Shown: positions 1 through 9,147 of the stretch, piece after piece
How the letters are laid out: each line of letters opens with the position of its first letter
Numbering within the stretch: position 1 is the first letter of the stretch
Assembly: GCF_913777145.1 (NCBI RefSeq)
Contig: NZ_CAJYPS010000023.1
Coordinates: 286,912 to 350,911, forward strand
DNA: 64,000 nt
Reading direction: 5' to 3'
Source: an uncultured Roseateles sp.
Lineage (GTDB): Bacteria > Pseudomonadota > Gammaproteobacteria > Burkholderiales > Burkholderiaceae_C
Translations under genes and position numbers: made by a program
The notes under the pieces: model-generated
Seen by the model: only the letters and a program-made list of their open reading frames with translations
Told to the model about the DNA's origin: nothing
Database searches by the model: none

Positions 1-569
1 AGACCGGCACACAGCGGGTCGAGGGCTCGCTGGCGGTGTTCGACATCCGTCGCCCGCTGTGGCGGGACATCGGCAGCTGCGACGTGGACCTCAGCTGCGA
101 GCATGTGCAGGACGGCTACGCCCGCCACCGCGGTGTGGAAGCCAGCGCCGACCTGAAGTGGAGTGGCGGCGGCCTGTTCGGCAGCGCCACCCGCCTGCAG
201 GCACGCCGTGAGGGTAGCGTGGACGCCAGCCTCAACGGCAAGACGCCGCCCAATGTGCCGCGCACCACGCTCAAGGCCCAGGCGCGGCAGGAGCTGCTGC
301 CCGGCTGGCAGCTGCAGCTGGGCCTTCTGTACGAGGGCAGCCGCTACGCCACGCCGGACAACAGCGTGGCCATCCCATCGTGGACCGTGGTCGACGCCGG
401 CCTGCGCGTGCTGCAGACCGTGGGCAACCAGACTTGGATCTGGCGCGCCGGCATTGACAACCTGACCAACCGCCGCGCCTGGCGCGAGGCCCCCTGGCAG
501 TTCGAGCACAGCTACCTCTACCCGCTCGCGCCGCGCACCGCACGCGCAAGTTTGGAGATTCGCTTGTAA
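1..569 (+). CDS. TonB-dependent receptor, C-terminal part (5' truncated by window)
   Basis: Open frame runs to the stop at 569; beta-barrel end '...NLTNRRAWREAPWQFEHSYLYPLAPRTARASLEIRL' is typical of TBDR C-termini. Confidence 0.75.
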   Translation, partial: TGTQRVEGSLAVFDIRRPLWRDIGSCDVDLSCEHVQDGYARHRGVEASADLKWSGGGLFGSATRLQARREGSVDASLNGKTPPNVPRTTLKAQARQELLPGWQLQLGLLYEGSRYATPDNSVAIPSWTVVDAGLRVLQTVGNQTWIWRAGIDNLTNRRAWREAPWQFEHSYLYPLAPRTARASLEIRL

Positions 570-605
570 GACCCAAATTTTTCGTTCTATAATCGTGGGC
601 TCAAT

Positions 606-681
606 TCCTCGATAGCTCAGTCGGTAGAGCGCCGGACTGTTAATCCGTAGGTCCCTGGTTCGAGCCCAGGTCGGGGAGCCA
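606..681 (+). tRNA. tRNA-Asn (GTT anticodon)
   Basis: 76-nt cloverleaf with TCCTCGA/TCGGGGA acceptor stem, anticodon loop CTGTTAA, GGTTCGAGC T-loop, encoded CCA. Confidence 0.95.
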
Positions 682-686
682 AATCA

Positions 687-712
687 GAGACGATCACTTC
701 GGTGGTCGTCTC
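687..712 (+). other. Inter-tRNA hairpin with cUUCGg tetraloop
   Basis: GAGACGATCAC-TTCG-GTGGTCGTCTC, 11-bp stem (one G-U) between the two tRNAs; no T-tract. Confidence 0.6.
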
Positions 713-762
713 AACCAAATCAGCTGACGGCAACCGCACCGCCAGCACACATACCGAACAAT

Positions 763-838
763 TCCTCGATAGCTCAGTCGGTAGAGCGCCGGACTGTTAA
801 TCCGTAGGTCCCTGGTTCGAGCCCAGGTCGGGGAGCCA
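763..838 (+). tRNA. tRNA-Asn (GTT anticodon), second identical copy
   Basis: Same 76-nt sequence as 606-681. Confidence 0.95.
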
Positions 839-843
839 AATCG

Positions 844-876
844 AAAGCCTCGTTGCGCAAGCAGCGAGGCTTTTTT
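844..876 (+). terminator. Rho-independent terminator after tRNA-Asn pair
   Basis: GCCTCGTTGC-GCAA-GCAGCGAGGC stem followed by TTTTTT. Confidence 0.9.
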
Positions 877-898
877 CTTCGCCCAACGAAAGTCCGCG

Positions 899-1255
899 AT
901 GAGCACCCTACCCGCCTGCCCCCAGTGCCAGTCTGCCTACACCTACGAAGACGGCGCGCAGCTCGTGTGCCCCGAGTGCGGACACGAGTGGTCGCACTCC
1001 GGCGCGTCCGAGGGGTCAGGTCTTGCTGCGAGCGACGAGCCCCGCGTGATCAAGGATGCGGTGGGCAACCCGCTGCAGGACGGCGACACGGTCACCGTCA
1101 TCAAGGACCTGAAGATCAAGGGCTCGTCCCTGGTCGTGAAGGTCGGCACCAAGGTCAAGAACATCCGCCTGACCGATGGCGATCACGACATCGCCTGCAA
1201 GATCGACGGGATTGGGGCGATGGGCCTGAAATCGGAATTCGTGAAGAAGGCCTGA
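899..1255 (+). CDS. yjdM: Zinc-ribbon protein of the YjdM/PhnA family
   Basis: N-terminal CPxC...CPEC zinc ribbon and conserved '[25 protein letters not shown]' motif. Confidence 0.9.
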   Translation: MSTLPACPQCQSAYTYEDGAQLVCPECGHEWSHSGASEGSGLAASDEPRVIKDAVGNPLQDGDTVTVIKDLKIKGSSLVVKVGTKVKNIRLTDGDHDIACKIDGIGAMGLKSEFVKKA

Positions 1256-1306
1256 TCGCCCCAGCCGACGACCCCTGCGTGCGGCGATCTCCGGGGTGTG
1301 CCGGCC

Positions 1307-2071
1307 TCAGCCGGCCGTCCGGCGGGAGCGCTGCCACCCCCCCACCACGATCAGCCCGCTCAACAGCAGCAGCGCCGACGTCGGCTCAGGCACTGCGGCC
1401 ACCGAGCTGATGGAGATGTTGTCGACCGCCACGTCATAAGCGACCGCACTACCGGACCGGATGGCCGGGATGCGGAACGCGATCTGGTCGATGCCGGACA
1501 GCAGCTGCGCGAACGTGAGGTCGCTGGCCAGCGTCGAATTGCCGCTCGCATCCACCGCGGTCCAGCCCGAGGGCAAGGCTGCCGACCCCGTCGCCGTCAG
1601 CGTGACCGACAGGGTCTGCCAACCGCTCCCCTCGGACAGCGACCCCAGCTTGAAGCTCACGAACGACGCGTCAAAGCCATCGGCCGGGTGATCGAAGTCG
1701 ATCAGGTCCAGGTAGAGGTCATTCGTCACCGAGGCGCCGGAAGCGCCGACCGCCATGCGAATGGGATTGATGTCCAGGCTCAGCGTGATGGACTGGGCCT
1801 GGGTGTAATCGCCCGTGAAGGCACCGCTCTCCGTGTAATAGCGCAGCCCCACCTTCAGGAAGTCGTTGTAGACGGTATGCAGCGAGGGCGCCGAGTTGCC
1901 CAGCGTCGTGTCCCAGGTTGTCGTGCCGGCAGCGGGCACGCCGACACGGCCGTACCAGTCATCCGTGCCGTTGCTGAAGTCCACCAGCGTGGACGTGCCC
2001 GGGGTGATGGCCAGGGCACTGCAGGACAGCAAGGCGCCGGCAAGACCGGCCAACGAGAAAGCAAACTTCAT
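1307..2071 (-). CDS. PEP-CTERM sorting domain-containing secreted protein
   Basis: Signal peptide and C-terminal 'VPEPTSALLLLSGLIVVGGWQRSRRTAG' (PEP motif, TM, basic tail). Confidence 0.85.
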   Translation of the reverse strand: MKFAFSLAGLAGALLSCSALAITPGTSTLVDFSNGTDDWYGRVGVPAAGTTTWDTTLGNSAPSLHTVYNDFLKVGLRYYTESGAFTGDYTQAQSITLSLDINPIRMAVGASGASVTNDLYLDLIDFDHPADGFDASFVSFKLGSLSEGSGWQTLSVTLTATGSAALPSGWTAVDASGNSTLASDLTFAQLLSGIDQIAFRIPAIRSGSAVAYDVAVDNISISSVAAVPEPTSALLLLSGLIVVGGWQRSRRTAG

Positions 2072-2236
2072 GAGCCATATCTCCGAGTGTTAGCGGGAGC
2101 CCTCGCCCAGCACCTGGCCGCGGCACGGTCGCTGGTCGGGGCATGGCGATGCTAGGAAGACGCACCGAGCGCCGACCCACGGATACCCAACCTGAGGATG
2201 AGAGCCCCACACTCGCGGGGCCGGGGCAACCCGAAC

Positions 2237-4276
2237 TCAGCGCGCGCTGACCGGGCGCACGGGGAGCGAGGGCGACGCCAGGCCCACGCGTTCGACCAGA
2301 GACAGGCCCAGCACGACCTCGGCACGCTGCAGCGCACGTTGAGCGTCGCCCGCGCGCCCCAGCGTCAGCAGGCAACGAATCAATGCCAGATGCAGGGCCT
2401 CCGAGGACAGATCCAGCTCCAGACCGGCCTCGTACAGGCTGAGTGCCTGCCCCCACTGCTGCAGGGTCTCCAGGTGCGCCCCGGCGTCGCGCACCAGGCG
2501 GCTCCAGCGCAGCGCATGGCGCTCGCGGGCCTGGCGAAGCCAGGGCTCAGGCACGGCGGCACCGAGCAGGGGCCCGCGGTAGAGCTGGGCGAGCTGCTGC
2601 AGCTGAGCCGGCAGCGCCGAGGTGTCGGCATGGGGGCGCAGGCTGGCCTGCAGCGCCATCGCCAACTGCCCGAAGGCGTCCACATCGCACCACACCAGCC
2701 GGGCGTTCAGCGAGAGTCGGCCATTGCTGAGCCGCAAGGCCTGGTCGACGCCCAGCCACTTGCGCAGGCGCGACAGCGTCATCTCGAACGCCGCCTTGGG
2801 CGCCGTCGCCTCCAGATCCGGCCAGAGCAGATCGACGAGATGGGCCACCTCGACGGCACGTTCCTCGTTGAAGGCTTCCAGGGCCACCAGGGCCTGCAGC
2901 AGCGCCAGCGGCTTGCGCTGCGCCTTGCCATCGGCTGCCAGCAGCTCGCCATGGCGCCAGACCGCGAAACCGCCCAAGGCCTGGATGCGCAGCGGCCAGG
3001 GCCAGCTGGCCGGCGCCTGCTCGGGGGCGGCGAGCTGGCACTTGTCGATCAGGCTGCGCACGAAATCGACCTCTATGCCCCGCTCCAGCGCCAGCACGCA
3101 CAGCCGCGCACAGAACTCGGGCAGGTGATCGAAGAAGTCATAGCTGCGACGCTGGCGCAGTCCCGCCCACAAGGCTGCGATGCGCTGCGCGGCATCCGGC
3201 CGCGCGTCCCTCACGGCCAGGTAGGCATCGATGCCCTGCAGCATGGCGTCGACCTCCTGCGCGTAACCCGCAGGCGTCGACCCCGACAGCGCCTGCAGCG
3301 TGGCGCGACCGGCCTCGTAGTCCTCGCCCAGCAACTGGGCGAAGGCCTCGTTGACCGCATAGGGCCAGCGCATGGCCGTGGGCATGCGCACCTCGTCGCA
3401 GAGATAGCGGGCACGCGCCGCATGGTGCAGCGCGGACGCCACCTCGCGGCGCATGAAGGCCAGGCGCGTCCTCTCCAGTTCGAGCAGCAACAGCTCGCCC
3501 AGCTGGTTCGCATCCACCAGGCTCTCGGCACGCGCGATGGCCGCACGCGCCGCGGGAACGTCCCCATGAGGCAGTGCGTTCTGGGCCTCCACCAGCACGG
3601 CCAGGAACTCCACCTCGCGCAGCTGGTGCTGTCGCGCAATCGCGAACATCTGCTCCAGGGCCTTGGCCGCCAGGTGGGGCTGGCGGCCGTAATGCGCGCA
3701 GATACGCCACATGTGCAACCAGCGCGCCCGGCGATAGGGCGTGGCCTCGGGCTCGGCCATGCGCGCGCCCACCACCGCCTGCACGCGCAGCGCGGGATCC
3801 CTGAGATTGCGCGGCTCGAAGTAATAGATCAGCGTACGCGCCGCCGCCAGCGTGAGGTTGATGTCCAGCCCCTGCTCGATCAGCGCCTGCAAGCGCAAGG
3901 CACAAGGCTCGATCCCGGGGTCCAGGGGCCGGCACAGCAGCAGCCCCAGCAGATAGGCATTCAGCACCAGCAGCTCTTGCGTCGGCTCGAGCTGGAGATC
4001 CGCGGCACAGCAGGCCTCGAGCGCCTCCAGACCCGACTCGAAACCCTCGAAGCGCCGGAAGTGCTGGCCCGTGATCATCAGGCCGGCCAGGGCTTGCGCC
4101 GCCAGGGCGGGTTGGCCGTCCTGTCGAGCCTGGGCCTGCAGCCCCGCAAACGTCGACCAGGCCTGCCAGTCCCCCCGATGGGCCAGCGCCAGCGCCTGAA
4201 TCAGGCGCTCGTCCTCGACCGTGGCGGGCGTCGAACTCTCCTGCGCCGCCGGCAATTGACCACCTCGTGAAGCCAC
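2237..4276 (-). CDS. SARP/BTAD-type transcriptional regulator-like protein with long N-terminal helical-repeat region
   Basis: C-terminal 'ALGGFAVWRHGELL...KPLALLQALVAL...LWPDLEATAPKAAFEMTLSRLRKWLG' winged-helix plus BTAD-like region. Confidence 0.7.
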   Translation of the reverse strand: MASRGGQLPAAQESSTPATVEDERLIQALALAHRGDWQAWSTFAGLQAQARQDGQPALAAQALAGLMITGQHFRRFEGFESGLEALEACCAADLQLEPTQELLVLNAYLLGLLLCRPLDPGIEPCALRLQALIEQGLDINLTLAAARTLIYYFEPRNLRDPALRVQAVVGARMAEPEATPYRRARWLHMWRICAHYGRQPHLAAKALEQMFAIARQHQLREVEFLAVLVEAQNALPHGDVPAARAAIARAESLVDANQLGELLLLELERTRLAFMRREVASALHHAARARYLCDEVRMPTAMRWPYAVNEAFAQLLGEDYEAGRATLQALSGSTPAGYAQEVDAMLQGIDAYLAVRDARPDAAQRIAALWAGLRQRRSYDFFDHLPEFCARLCVLALERGIEVDFVRSLIDKCQLAAPEQAPASWPWPLRIQALGGFAVWRHGELLAADGKAQRKPLALLQALVALEAFNEERAVEVAHLVDLLWPDLEATAPKAAFEMTLSRLRKWLGVDQALRLSNGRLSLNARLVWCDVDAFGQLAMALQASLRPHADTSALPAQLQQLAQLYRGPLLGAAVPEPWLRQARERHALRWSRLVRDAGAHLETLQQWGQALSLYEAGLELDLSSEALHLALIRCLLTLGRAGDAQRALQRAEVVLGLSLVERVGLASPSLPVRPVSAR

Positions 4277-4416
4277 GTGTCCAACTATTCCCCGAACTTC
4301 CGCAGGATCTTACGGGGACACAGAGACGAGAATTTCCCCCGCCATAAGAAGCCACAACGCGGCAGCACACCACAGGCCCCGGCGCATGGCGGCGGGTCTG
4401 CCAGCAGGGAGAGATC

Positions 4417-5334
4417 TTGAAGCGACTGCTCTGTACCGTCACCGTCCTGTCACTCAGCAGCACGCTGTGGGCACAAGCCCCGACAGGCCCCAAGACCGTC
4501 GCCCTGGTGGCCGCCGTGGGCGATCAGCTGGAGGTGGTGCGCCAGCGCCAGACCGCCGGCAGCAACCTCGAGCCCTTCACGCGCAAGCGCTTCCCGCTCA
4601 ACAGCCAGGCCCTGAACTATGCGGTGCTGCGCGGGCTGGATCGCGCCATCGCGGACGAAGAACCCCAGGCCCGGCGCGTGCTGCTGGCCTGGAACTCACC
4701 GCCCGAACTGCAGCGCCGTCTGGCCGAGGCGCCCAACCAGGATCGCGACGCGCTGGTGCTGGCCGCGTTGAAGGAACACTTGAAGAGCCTGCCCGCCCGC
4801 GCGCAGTGGGACCGCATCGAGGCCATCGTGCCCGGCTATTTCTACGAGGGCCTGTCGGGCCTGGGCCGCAAGCTCTCGGGCCTGGGCTTCTACGTGCAGC
4901 CGCTTTCCAACGGCGCGATCCCGGTGGAATGGGCGCTGAACGGCGACGCCGGCGCAGCGGCGGCCGCAGGCAACCTGGAGCCGGAGAAGGACGCCGACCG
5001 CCGCACCCTAGACCCCAACACCGGCCAGGTCGGGCACTCCTACACCTTCATTGCGACCTATATGTACTTCCAGCGCATCACGCTGGACGCGCGCACGCTG
5101 GAGGTGCTGGCCACCAAGCCGCAGTTCGACAACGTGAAGTACGCCGACCCGCAGTCCACGGCCGTGGATGTGGCCGACCAGATCCCGCTGAGCGTGATGA
5201 CGGCCAAGCTGCTGGAGATGGCCGAGCAGTCGGCCTATACCTCGGTGCGCGGCAAGTCCTATGTGTCCACCAGCGCGCCACGAGCCATAGTGCCCACGCC
5301 CGCGCCCACGCCCGCGGCCAGTGCGCCGCGCTGA
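4417..5334 (+). CDS. Hypothetical secreted protein
   Basis: Clean ORF with signal peptide MKRLLCTVTVLSLSSTLWAQA; no family recognised. Confidence 0.65.
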   Translation: MKRLLCTVTVLSLSSTLWAQAPTGPKTVALVAAVGDQLEVVRQRQTAGSNLEPFTRKRFPLNSQALNYAVLRGLDRAIADEEPQARRVLLAWNSPPELQRRLAEAPNQDRDALVLAALKEHLKSLPARAQWDRIEAIVPGYFYEGLSGLGRKLSGLGFYVQPLSNGAIPVEWALNGDAGAAAAAGNLEPEKDADRRTLDPNTGQVGHSYTFIATYMYFQRITLDARTLEVLATKPQFDNVKYADPQSTAVDVADQIPLSVMTAKLLEMAEQSAYTSVRGKSYVSTSAPRAIVPTPAPTPAASAPR

Positions 5335-5349
5335 GCGGCCACGCGCGCC

Positions 5350-6192
5350 TCAGGCGAAGTCGCGGGCCTCGTCGGGCGGTGTCCAGTTGATCACCTGCTC
5401 GTCGCGCAGGCGCTGCGTGTCCTCCAGGCCTATGGACTGGGCCACGCCGTGGGGAAAGCTGTCGAACAGCGCCGTGCCGTCCATGTCCAGCTCGTGCGCG
5501 CGCGCGGTCCAGCAGGACAGGTAGAGCAGGCTGGACAGGGTCTTGTCCCCCGCCCCCTCGCCGGGATCGCACTGATGATGGAGCGCCTCCACCAGCCGGT
5601 CCGGAAACATCCAGCGCGTCGCGAAGGCTGCGCCCACCTCGGGGTAGGCATAGCCCAGCTCGGCCAGCTGTGCCTCGTAGCGATGGTCATCGGTGACAAA
5701 GCTGGGCTGCAGGCAGGGTCGGTCGGGCATGGCCATCTTGAGGATCAGATCCCCCGTGCCATGCAGCAGGCCGGCGGTGAAGGCCAGGCCCGGGTCCTGC
5801 CGCAGTTCGTCGGCGAGCGACTGGGCGATCTTGGCGACGTCCAGGCTGTAGCGCCAGAACTCCACCATGTCCACGCCCGGCACGCCCTTGAACGCCCCGC
5901 CCACCGCGGCCGCCTGCACCAGCTGGCGGGTGGCCTGCAGGCCCAGCAGCGCGGTGGCGGCGTCCACCGTGCCTATGCGCGCGCTGCTGGCGCCGTAGCG
6001 CGCGGAATTTGCCAGGCGCAGCACCCGCACGGTCAGGCCCACCTCGCTGGACAGCAGCTGGTTGACCCGGCGCAGGTCGGGCTCCTCGTTCTGCAGTTCG
6101 GCCAGGGTCTGGCTGACCACCTCGGGCAGGGAGGGGATCAGCGCGTCGGTAGCGAGCAGGTCTTGCAGTTTCACGGGACACCTCGCGAGCAA
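5350..6192 (-). CDS. HDOD domain-containing protein
   Basis: 'LIPSLPEVVSQTLAELQNEEPDLRRVNQLLSSEVGLTVRVLRLANSARYG' is a classic HDOD N-terminus; a GTG start near 6174 is also possible. Confidence 0.85.
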   Translation of the reverse strand: MLARCPVKLQDLLATDALIPSLPEVVSQTLAELQNEEPDLRRVNQLLSSEVGLTVRVLRLANSARYGASSARIGTVDAATALLGLQATRQLVQAAAVGGAFKGVPGVDMVEFWRYSLDVAKIAQSLADELRQDPGLAFTAGLLHGTGDLILKMAMPDRPCLQPSFVTDDHRYEAQLAELGYAYPEVGAAFATRWMFPDRLVEALHHQCDPGEGAGDKTLSSLLYLSCWTARAHELDMDGTALFDSFPHGVAQSIGLEDTQRLRDEQVINWTPPDEARDFA

Positions 6193-6237
6193 TGACCCAA
6201 TGCTAATGGCCTTCTGCGCGCAACTTGCGCCGGGTGA

Positions 6238-6258
6238 GAGGGCGGCTCGGCCGCCCTC
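6238..6258 (-). terminator. Candidate hairpin terminator downstream of TerC gene (no U-tract)
   Basis: Perfect 9-bp inverted repeat GAGGGCGGC-TCG-GCCGCCCTC. Confidence 0.4.
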
Positions 6259-6276
6259 CCCTCGCCGCAGGACGCC

Positions 6277-7263
6277 TCAGGCGGGCATCTGGCCGCGGCG
6301 CGTCTTCCACAGCGACACCGCCACACCGCCCGCGATCAGGCCGAAGGTCACGCCCAGCGACACCACCGGCGGGATCTTGCCGATCACACCCACCAGGAAG
6401 ATCTTGCCGCCTATGAAGACCAGCACCAGCGCCAGCGCGTACTTGAGGTACTGGAAGCGGTGGATCATCGCGGCCAGCGCGAAGTACAGTGCCCGCAGGC
6501 CCAGCACCGCGAAGATGTTGCTGGTGTAGACGATGAAGGGGTCGGTGGTGATCGCGAAGATGGCAGGCACCGAGTCCACCGCGAACACCAGGTCGGAACA
6601 CTCCACCAGCACCAGCGCCAGCAGCAGCGGCGTCGCATGCCAGCGCAGCCGGCCGCTGCCGGCCTCGGGCTCGCGCACCCAGAACGCGTGGCCGCGCAGG
6701 CCGTCGGTCAGGCGCAGGTGCTTCTTCAGCCAGCGCAGCAGCGGGTTGGCGGCGATGTCCGGCTTCTGGTCCACCATGAACCACATCTTCACGCCGGTGA
6801 TCAGCAGGAAGGCGCCGAACAGGTAGAGCACCCAGCTGAAGCTGCTCACCAGCGTCGCGCCCAGGCCTATCATCAGCGCGCGCAGCACCAGCACGCCGAC
6901 GATGCCCCAGAACAGCACGCGGTGCTGATAGAGCCGCGGAATCGCGAAGTAGCTGAAGATCAGCGCGATCACGAACACGTTGTCCATGGACAGCGACTTC
7001 TCGATCAGGAAGCCGGTGTAGTAGTCCAGGCCGCTCTGCGGCCCCAGGCGCCACCACACCCAGGCACCGAACAGCAGCGCCACGCCGATGTAGCCGGCCG
7101 ACAGCAGCAGGCTCTCGCGCACGCCGATCTCATGGTCCTCGCGGTGCAGCACGCCCAGGTCCAGTGCGAGCAGCAACACCACCACCCCCAGGAAGCTGAG
7201 CCACAGCCAGGCCGGCGTGCCCATCACCTCCGCAGACAGACTCATCCACAGCGCATCCATCAC
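6277..7263 (-). CDS. TerC family integral membrane protein (Alx-like)
   Basis: 'LALDLGVLHREDHEIGVRESLLLSAGYIGVALLFGAWVWW' and 'ECSDLVFAVDSVPAIFAITTDPFIVYTSNIFAVLGLRALYF'. Confidence 0.92.
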   Translation of the reverse strand: MMDALWMSLSAEVMGTPAWLWLSFLGVVVLLLALDLGVLHREDHEIGVRESLLLSAGYIGVALLFGAWVWWRLGPQSGLDYYTGFLIEKSLSMDNVFVIALIFSYFAIPRLYQHRVLFWGIVGVLVLRALMIGLGATLVSSFSWVLYLFGAFLLITGVKMWFMVDQKPDIAANPLLRWLKKHLRLTDGLRGHAFWVREPEAGSGRLRWHATPLLLALVLVECSDLVFAVDSVPAIFAITTDPFIVYTSNIFAVLGLRALYFALAAMIHRFQYLKYALALVLVFIGGKIFLVGVIGKIPPVVSLGVTFGLIAGGVAVSLWKTRRGQMPA

Positions 7264-7291
7264 AGGTCTCCCGTTGTCATCAGCTCATGAA

Positions 7292-7687
7292 TCAGCGGCC
7301 CGCCAGCACCGCCGGGCTCTGGCGGCTCCAGCGGCGCCACAGCAGCAGCGCCAGGTGCAGGCCCAGGCCCAGCAGCAGGATCAGCAGCGCGCCCGCGGCC
7401 CACAGCGTCCAGGCCACGGCGGTCAGCGCGCCGCCGCCCACCGGGCCCAGGGCCTCCAGCCACTGGGCCAGCACCGGCGCCAGGTCTTGCAGCCAGCGCG
7501 TCAGCAGCTCGGGCGGTAGGGGCAGCCAGGGGCCCAGCCATTCGGGTACGCGCAGTTGCGGGGCCAGATCGCCCAGGCCGCCGGCCTGCGAGGCCGCCCA
7601 GCGCAACCCGTCATGCAGACCCCAGGCGGCCAGCGACCAGAGGCCCATCAGCACGGCCACCAGGCCCCAGCAGATCAGGTAGAACAC
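7292..7687 (-). CDS. Hypothetical membrane protein
   Basis: 131-aa ORF with hydrophobic N-terminus and C-terminal TM stretches. Confidence 0.5.
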   Translation of the reverse strand: MFYLICWGLVAVLMGLWSLAAWGLHDGLRWAASQAGGLGDLAPQLRVPEWLGPWLPLPPELLTRWLQDLAPVLAQWLEALGPVGGGALTAVAWTLWAAGALLILLLGLGLHLALLLWRRWSRQSPAVLAGR

Positions 7688-7836
7688 CGCGCACTCCTCG
7701 GCATGAAAGGCTGGCCAGTGTGGGCGGCCGCGCTATCGGGAACCACCAGCCCCAACCAGACCCAGGCTTCGGCTTTCTCGAAGCATCCGGACCCGCAGCG
7801 GACAATGCAGCGCCCTCAACCGACCCCTGGCCCCGC

Positions 7837-9144
7837 TTGAACACCCTGGAGCAACTGCGCAACGGCACGCTGCAAGGCGCGCAACGCCTGACCCTGAGCG
7901 CCGACCTGCGCGAATTCCCGCCCGAGATCTACACGCTGGCCGACACGCTGGAGATCCTGGACCTCGGCGGCAATGAACTCGCCGAACTGCCTGCCGACCT
8001 GCCACGCCTGCACCGGCTGCGCATCCTGTTTTGCTCCGGCAACCGCTTCACGCGGCTGCCCGAGGTGCTGGGCCGCTGCGAGCAGCTGGAGATGGTGGGC
8101 TTCAAGGGCAACCAGATCCGCGAACTGCCGGCCCAGGCGCTGCCGCCCCGGCTGCGCTGGCTGATCCTGACCGACAACCAGCTGGAGGCCCTGCCCGATG
8201 AGCTGGGCCGCTGCAGCCGGCTGGAGAAGCTGGCGCTGGCCGGCAACCGGCTGCGCGAGCTGCCCGCCAGCCTCGCGCAATGCCGGCAGCTGGCGCTGAT
8301 ACGCCTGGCGGCCAACCAGCTGCAGACGCTGCCCGACGCGCTGTTCGAGCTGCCCCGGCTGGCCTGGCTGGCCGTGGGCGGCAACCCCTTCAGCCTGGCC
8401 CACGAGCAGCGCGTGGGCGAGCACACGCCGCTGCCCACGGCGGACTGGGCCGCGCTGACGCTGGAGCGGCTGCTGGGCCAGGGCGCGTCCGGCCAGATCC
8501 ACGCGGTGCGGCGGGCCGACGGCCAGGCCGCCGCGCTCAAGCTGTTCAAGGGCGAGCTGACCAGCGACGGCCTGCCCGGCAGCGAGCTGGCAGCGTGGAT
8601 GCAGGCTGGCCAGCACCCGCAGCTGATCTCGGTCCAGGCGCGGCTCAGCGGCCACCCCCAAGGCAGCGAGGGCCTGCTGATGCCCCGGGTGCCCGACACC
8701 TGGCGCACGCTGGCCGCACCGCCCAGCTTCGACAGCTGCTCCCGTGACGTCTACCCGGCCGACCTGCGCCTGAGCGCGCCCGTGGCACGGGGCATCGCGC
8801 GCTGCATCGCGGCGGCGCTGGCCCACCTTCATGCGCAGGGCGTGGCTCATGGCGACCTCTACGGCCACAACATCCTGCACGACGGCCAGGGTCAGGCCCT
8901 GCTGGGCGACTTCGGCGCCGCCACGCTGCTGCAGGCGCTGCCCACGCCCCAGGCGGCGGCGCTGCAGCAGGTGGACCTGCGGGCCATGGGCTGGCTGCTG
9001 CAGGAGCTGATCGCCCACAGCGAACCCGACCCGCAGCACGGTGCCGCGCTGGCACACTGGCGCGATGCCTGCCTGGCCGAACGGCCCGGCGAGCGCCCCG
9101 GTGCGCAGCAGCTGGCCGACGCGCTGGCTGCGCCGAGCCGCTGA
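7837..9144 (+). CDS. Leucine-rich repeat protein with C-terminal protein-kinase-like domain
   Basis: LRRs 'TLEILDLGGNELAELPADLPRL...' followed by kinase motifs 'LLGQGASGQIHAV', 'AALKLFKGE', 'GVAHGDLYGHNILHDGQGQALLGDFGAA'. TTG start chosen because the repeat-cap sequence begins here; ORF is open from 7720. Confidence 0.8.
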   Translation: MNTLEQLRNGTLQGAQRLTLSADLREFPPEIYTLADTLEILDLGGNELAELPADLPRLHRLRILFCSGNRFTRLPEVLGRCEQLEMVGFKGNQIRELPAQALPPRLRWLILTDNQLEALPDELGRCSRLEKLALAGNRLRELPASLAQCRQLALIRLAANQLQTLPDALFELPRLAWLAVGGNPFSLAHEQRVGEHTPLPTADWAALTLERLLGQGASGQIHAVRRADGQAAALKLFKGELTSDGLPGSELAAWMQAGQHPQLISVQARLSGHPQGSEGLLMPRVPDTWRTLAAPPSFDSCSRDVYPADLRLSAPVARGIARCIAAALAHLHAQGVAHGDLYGHNILHDGQGQALLGDFGAATLLQALPTPQAAALQQVDLRAMGWLLQELIAHSEPDPQHGAALAHWRDACLAERPGERPGAQQLADALAAPSR

Positions 9145-9147
9145 GGT

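Noticed and set aside
1013-1030. GGGGTCAGGTCTTGC inside yjdM as an inserted REP-type element
   Set aside because: Only about 15 bp, in frame (SEGSGLA), no flanking palindrome; cannot be distinguished from coding sequence.
853-1410. 185-aa ORF overlapping yjdM
   Set aside because: Arg-rich out-of-frame product; yjdM frame has the conserved family motifs.
2198-4270. 690-aa plus-strand ORF opposite the SARP-like gene
   Set aside because: Low-complexity Arg/Gln/His/Gly-rich translation typical of a shadow ORF antisense to a GC-rich gene; the minus frame has recognisable domains.
4277-4416. CCCCG...CGGGG inverted repeat in the divergent region of the SARP-like gene
   Set aside because: 5-bp arms with a long spacer, expected by chance at this GC.
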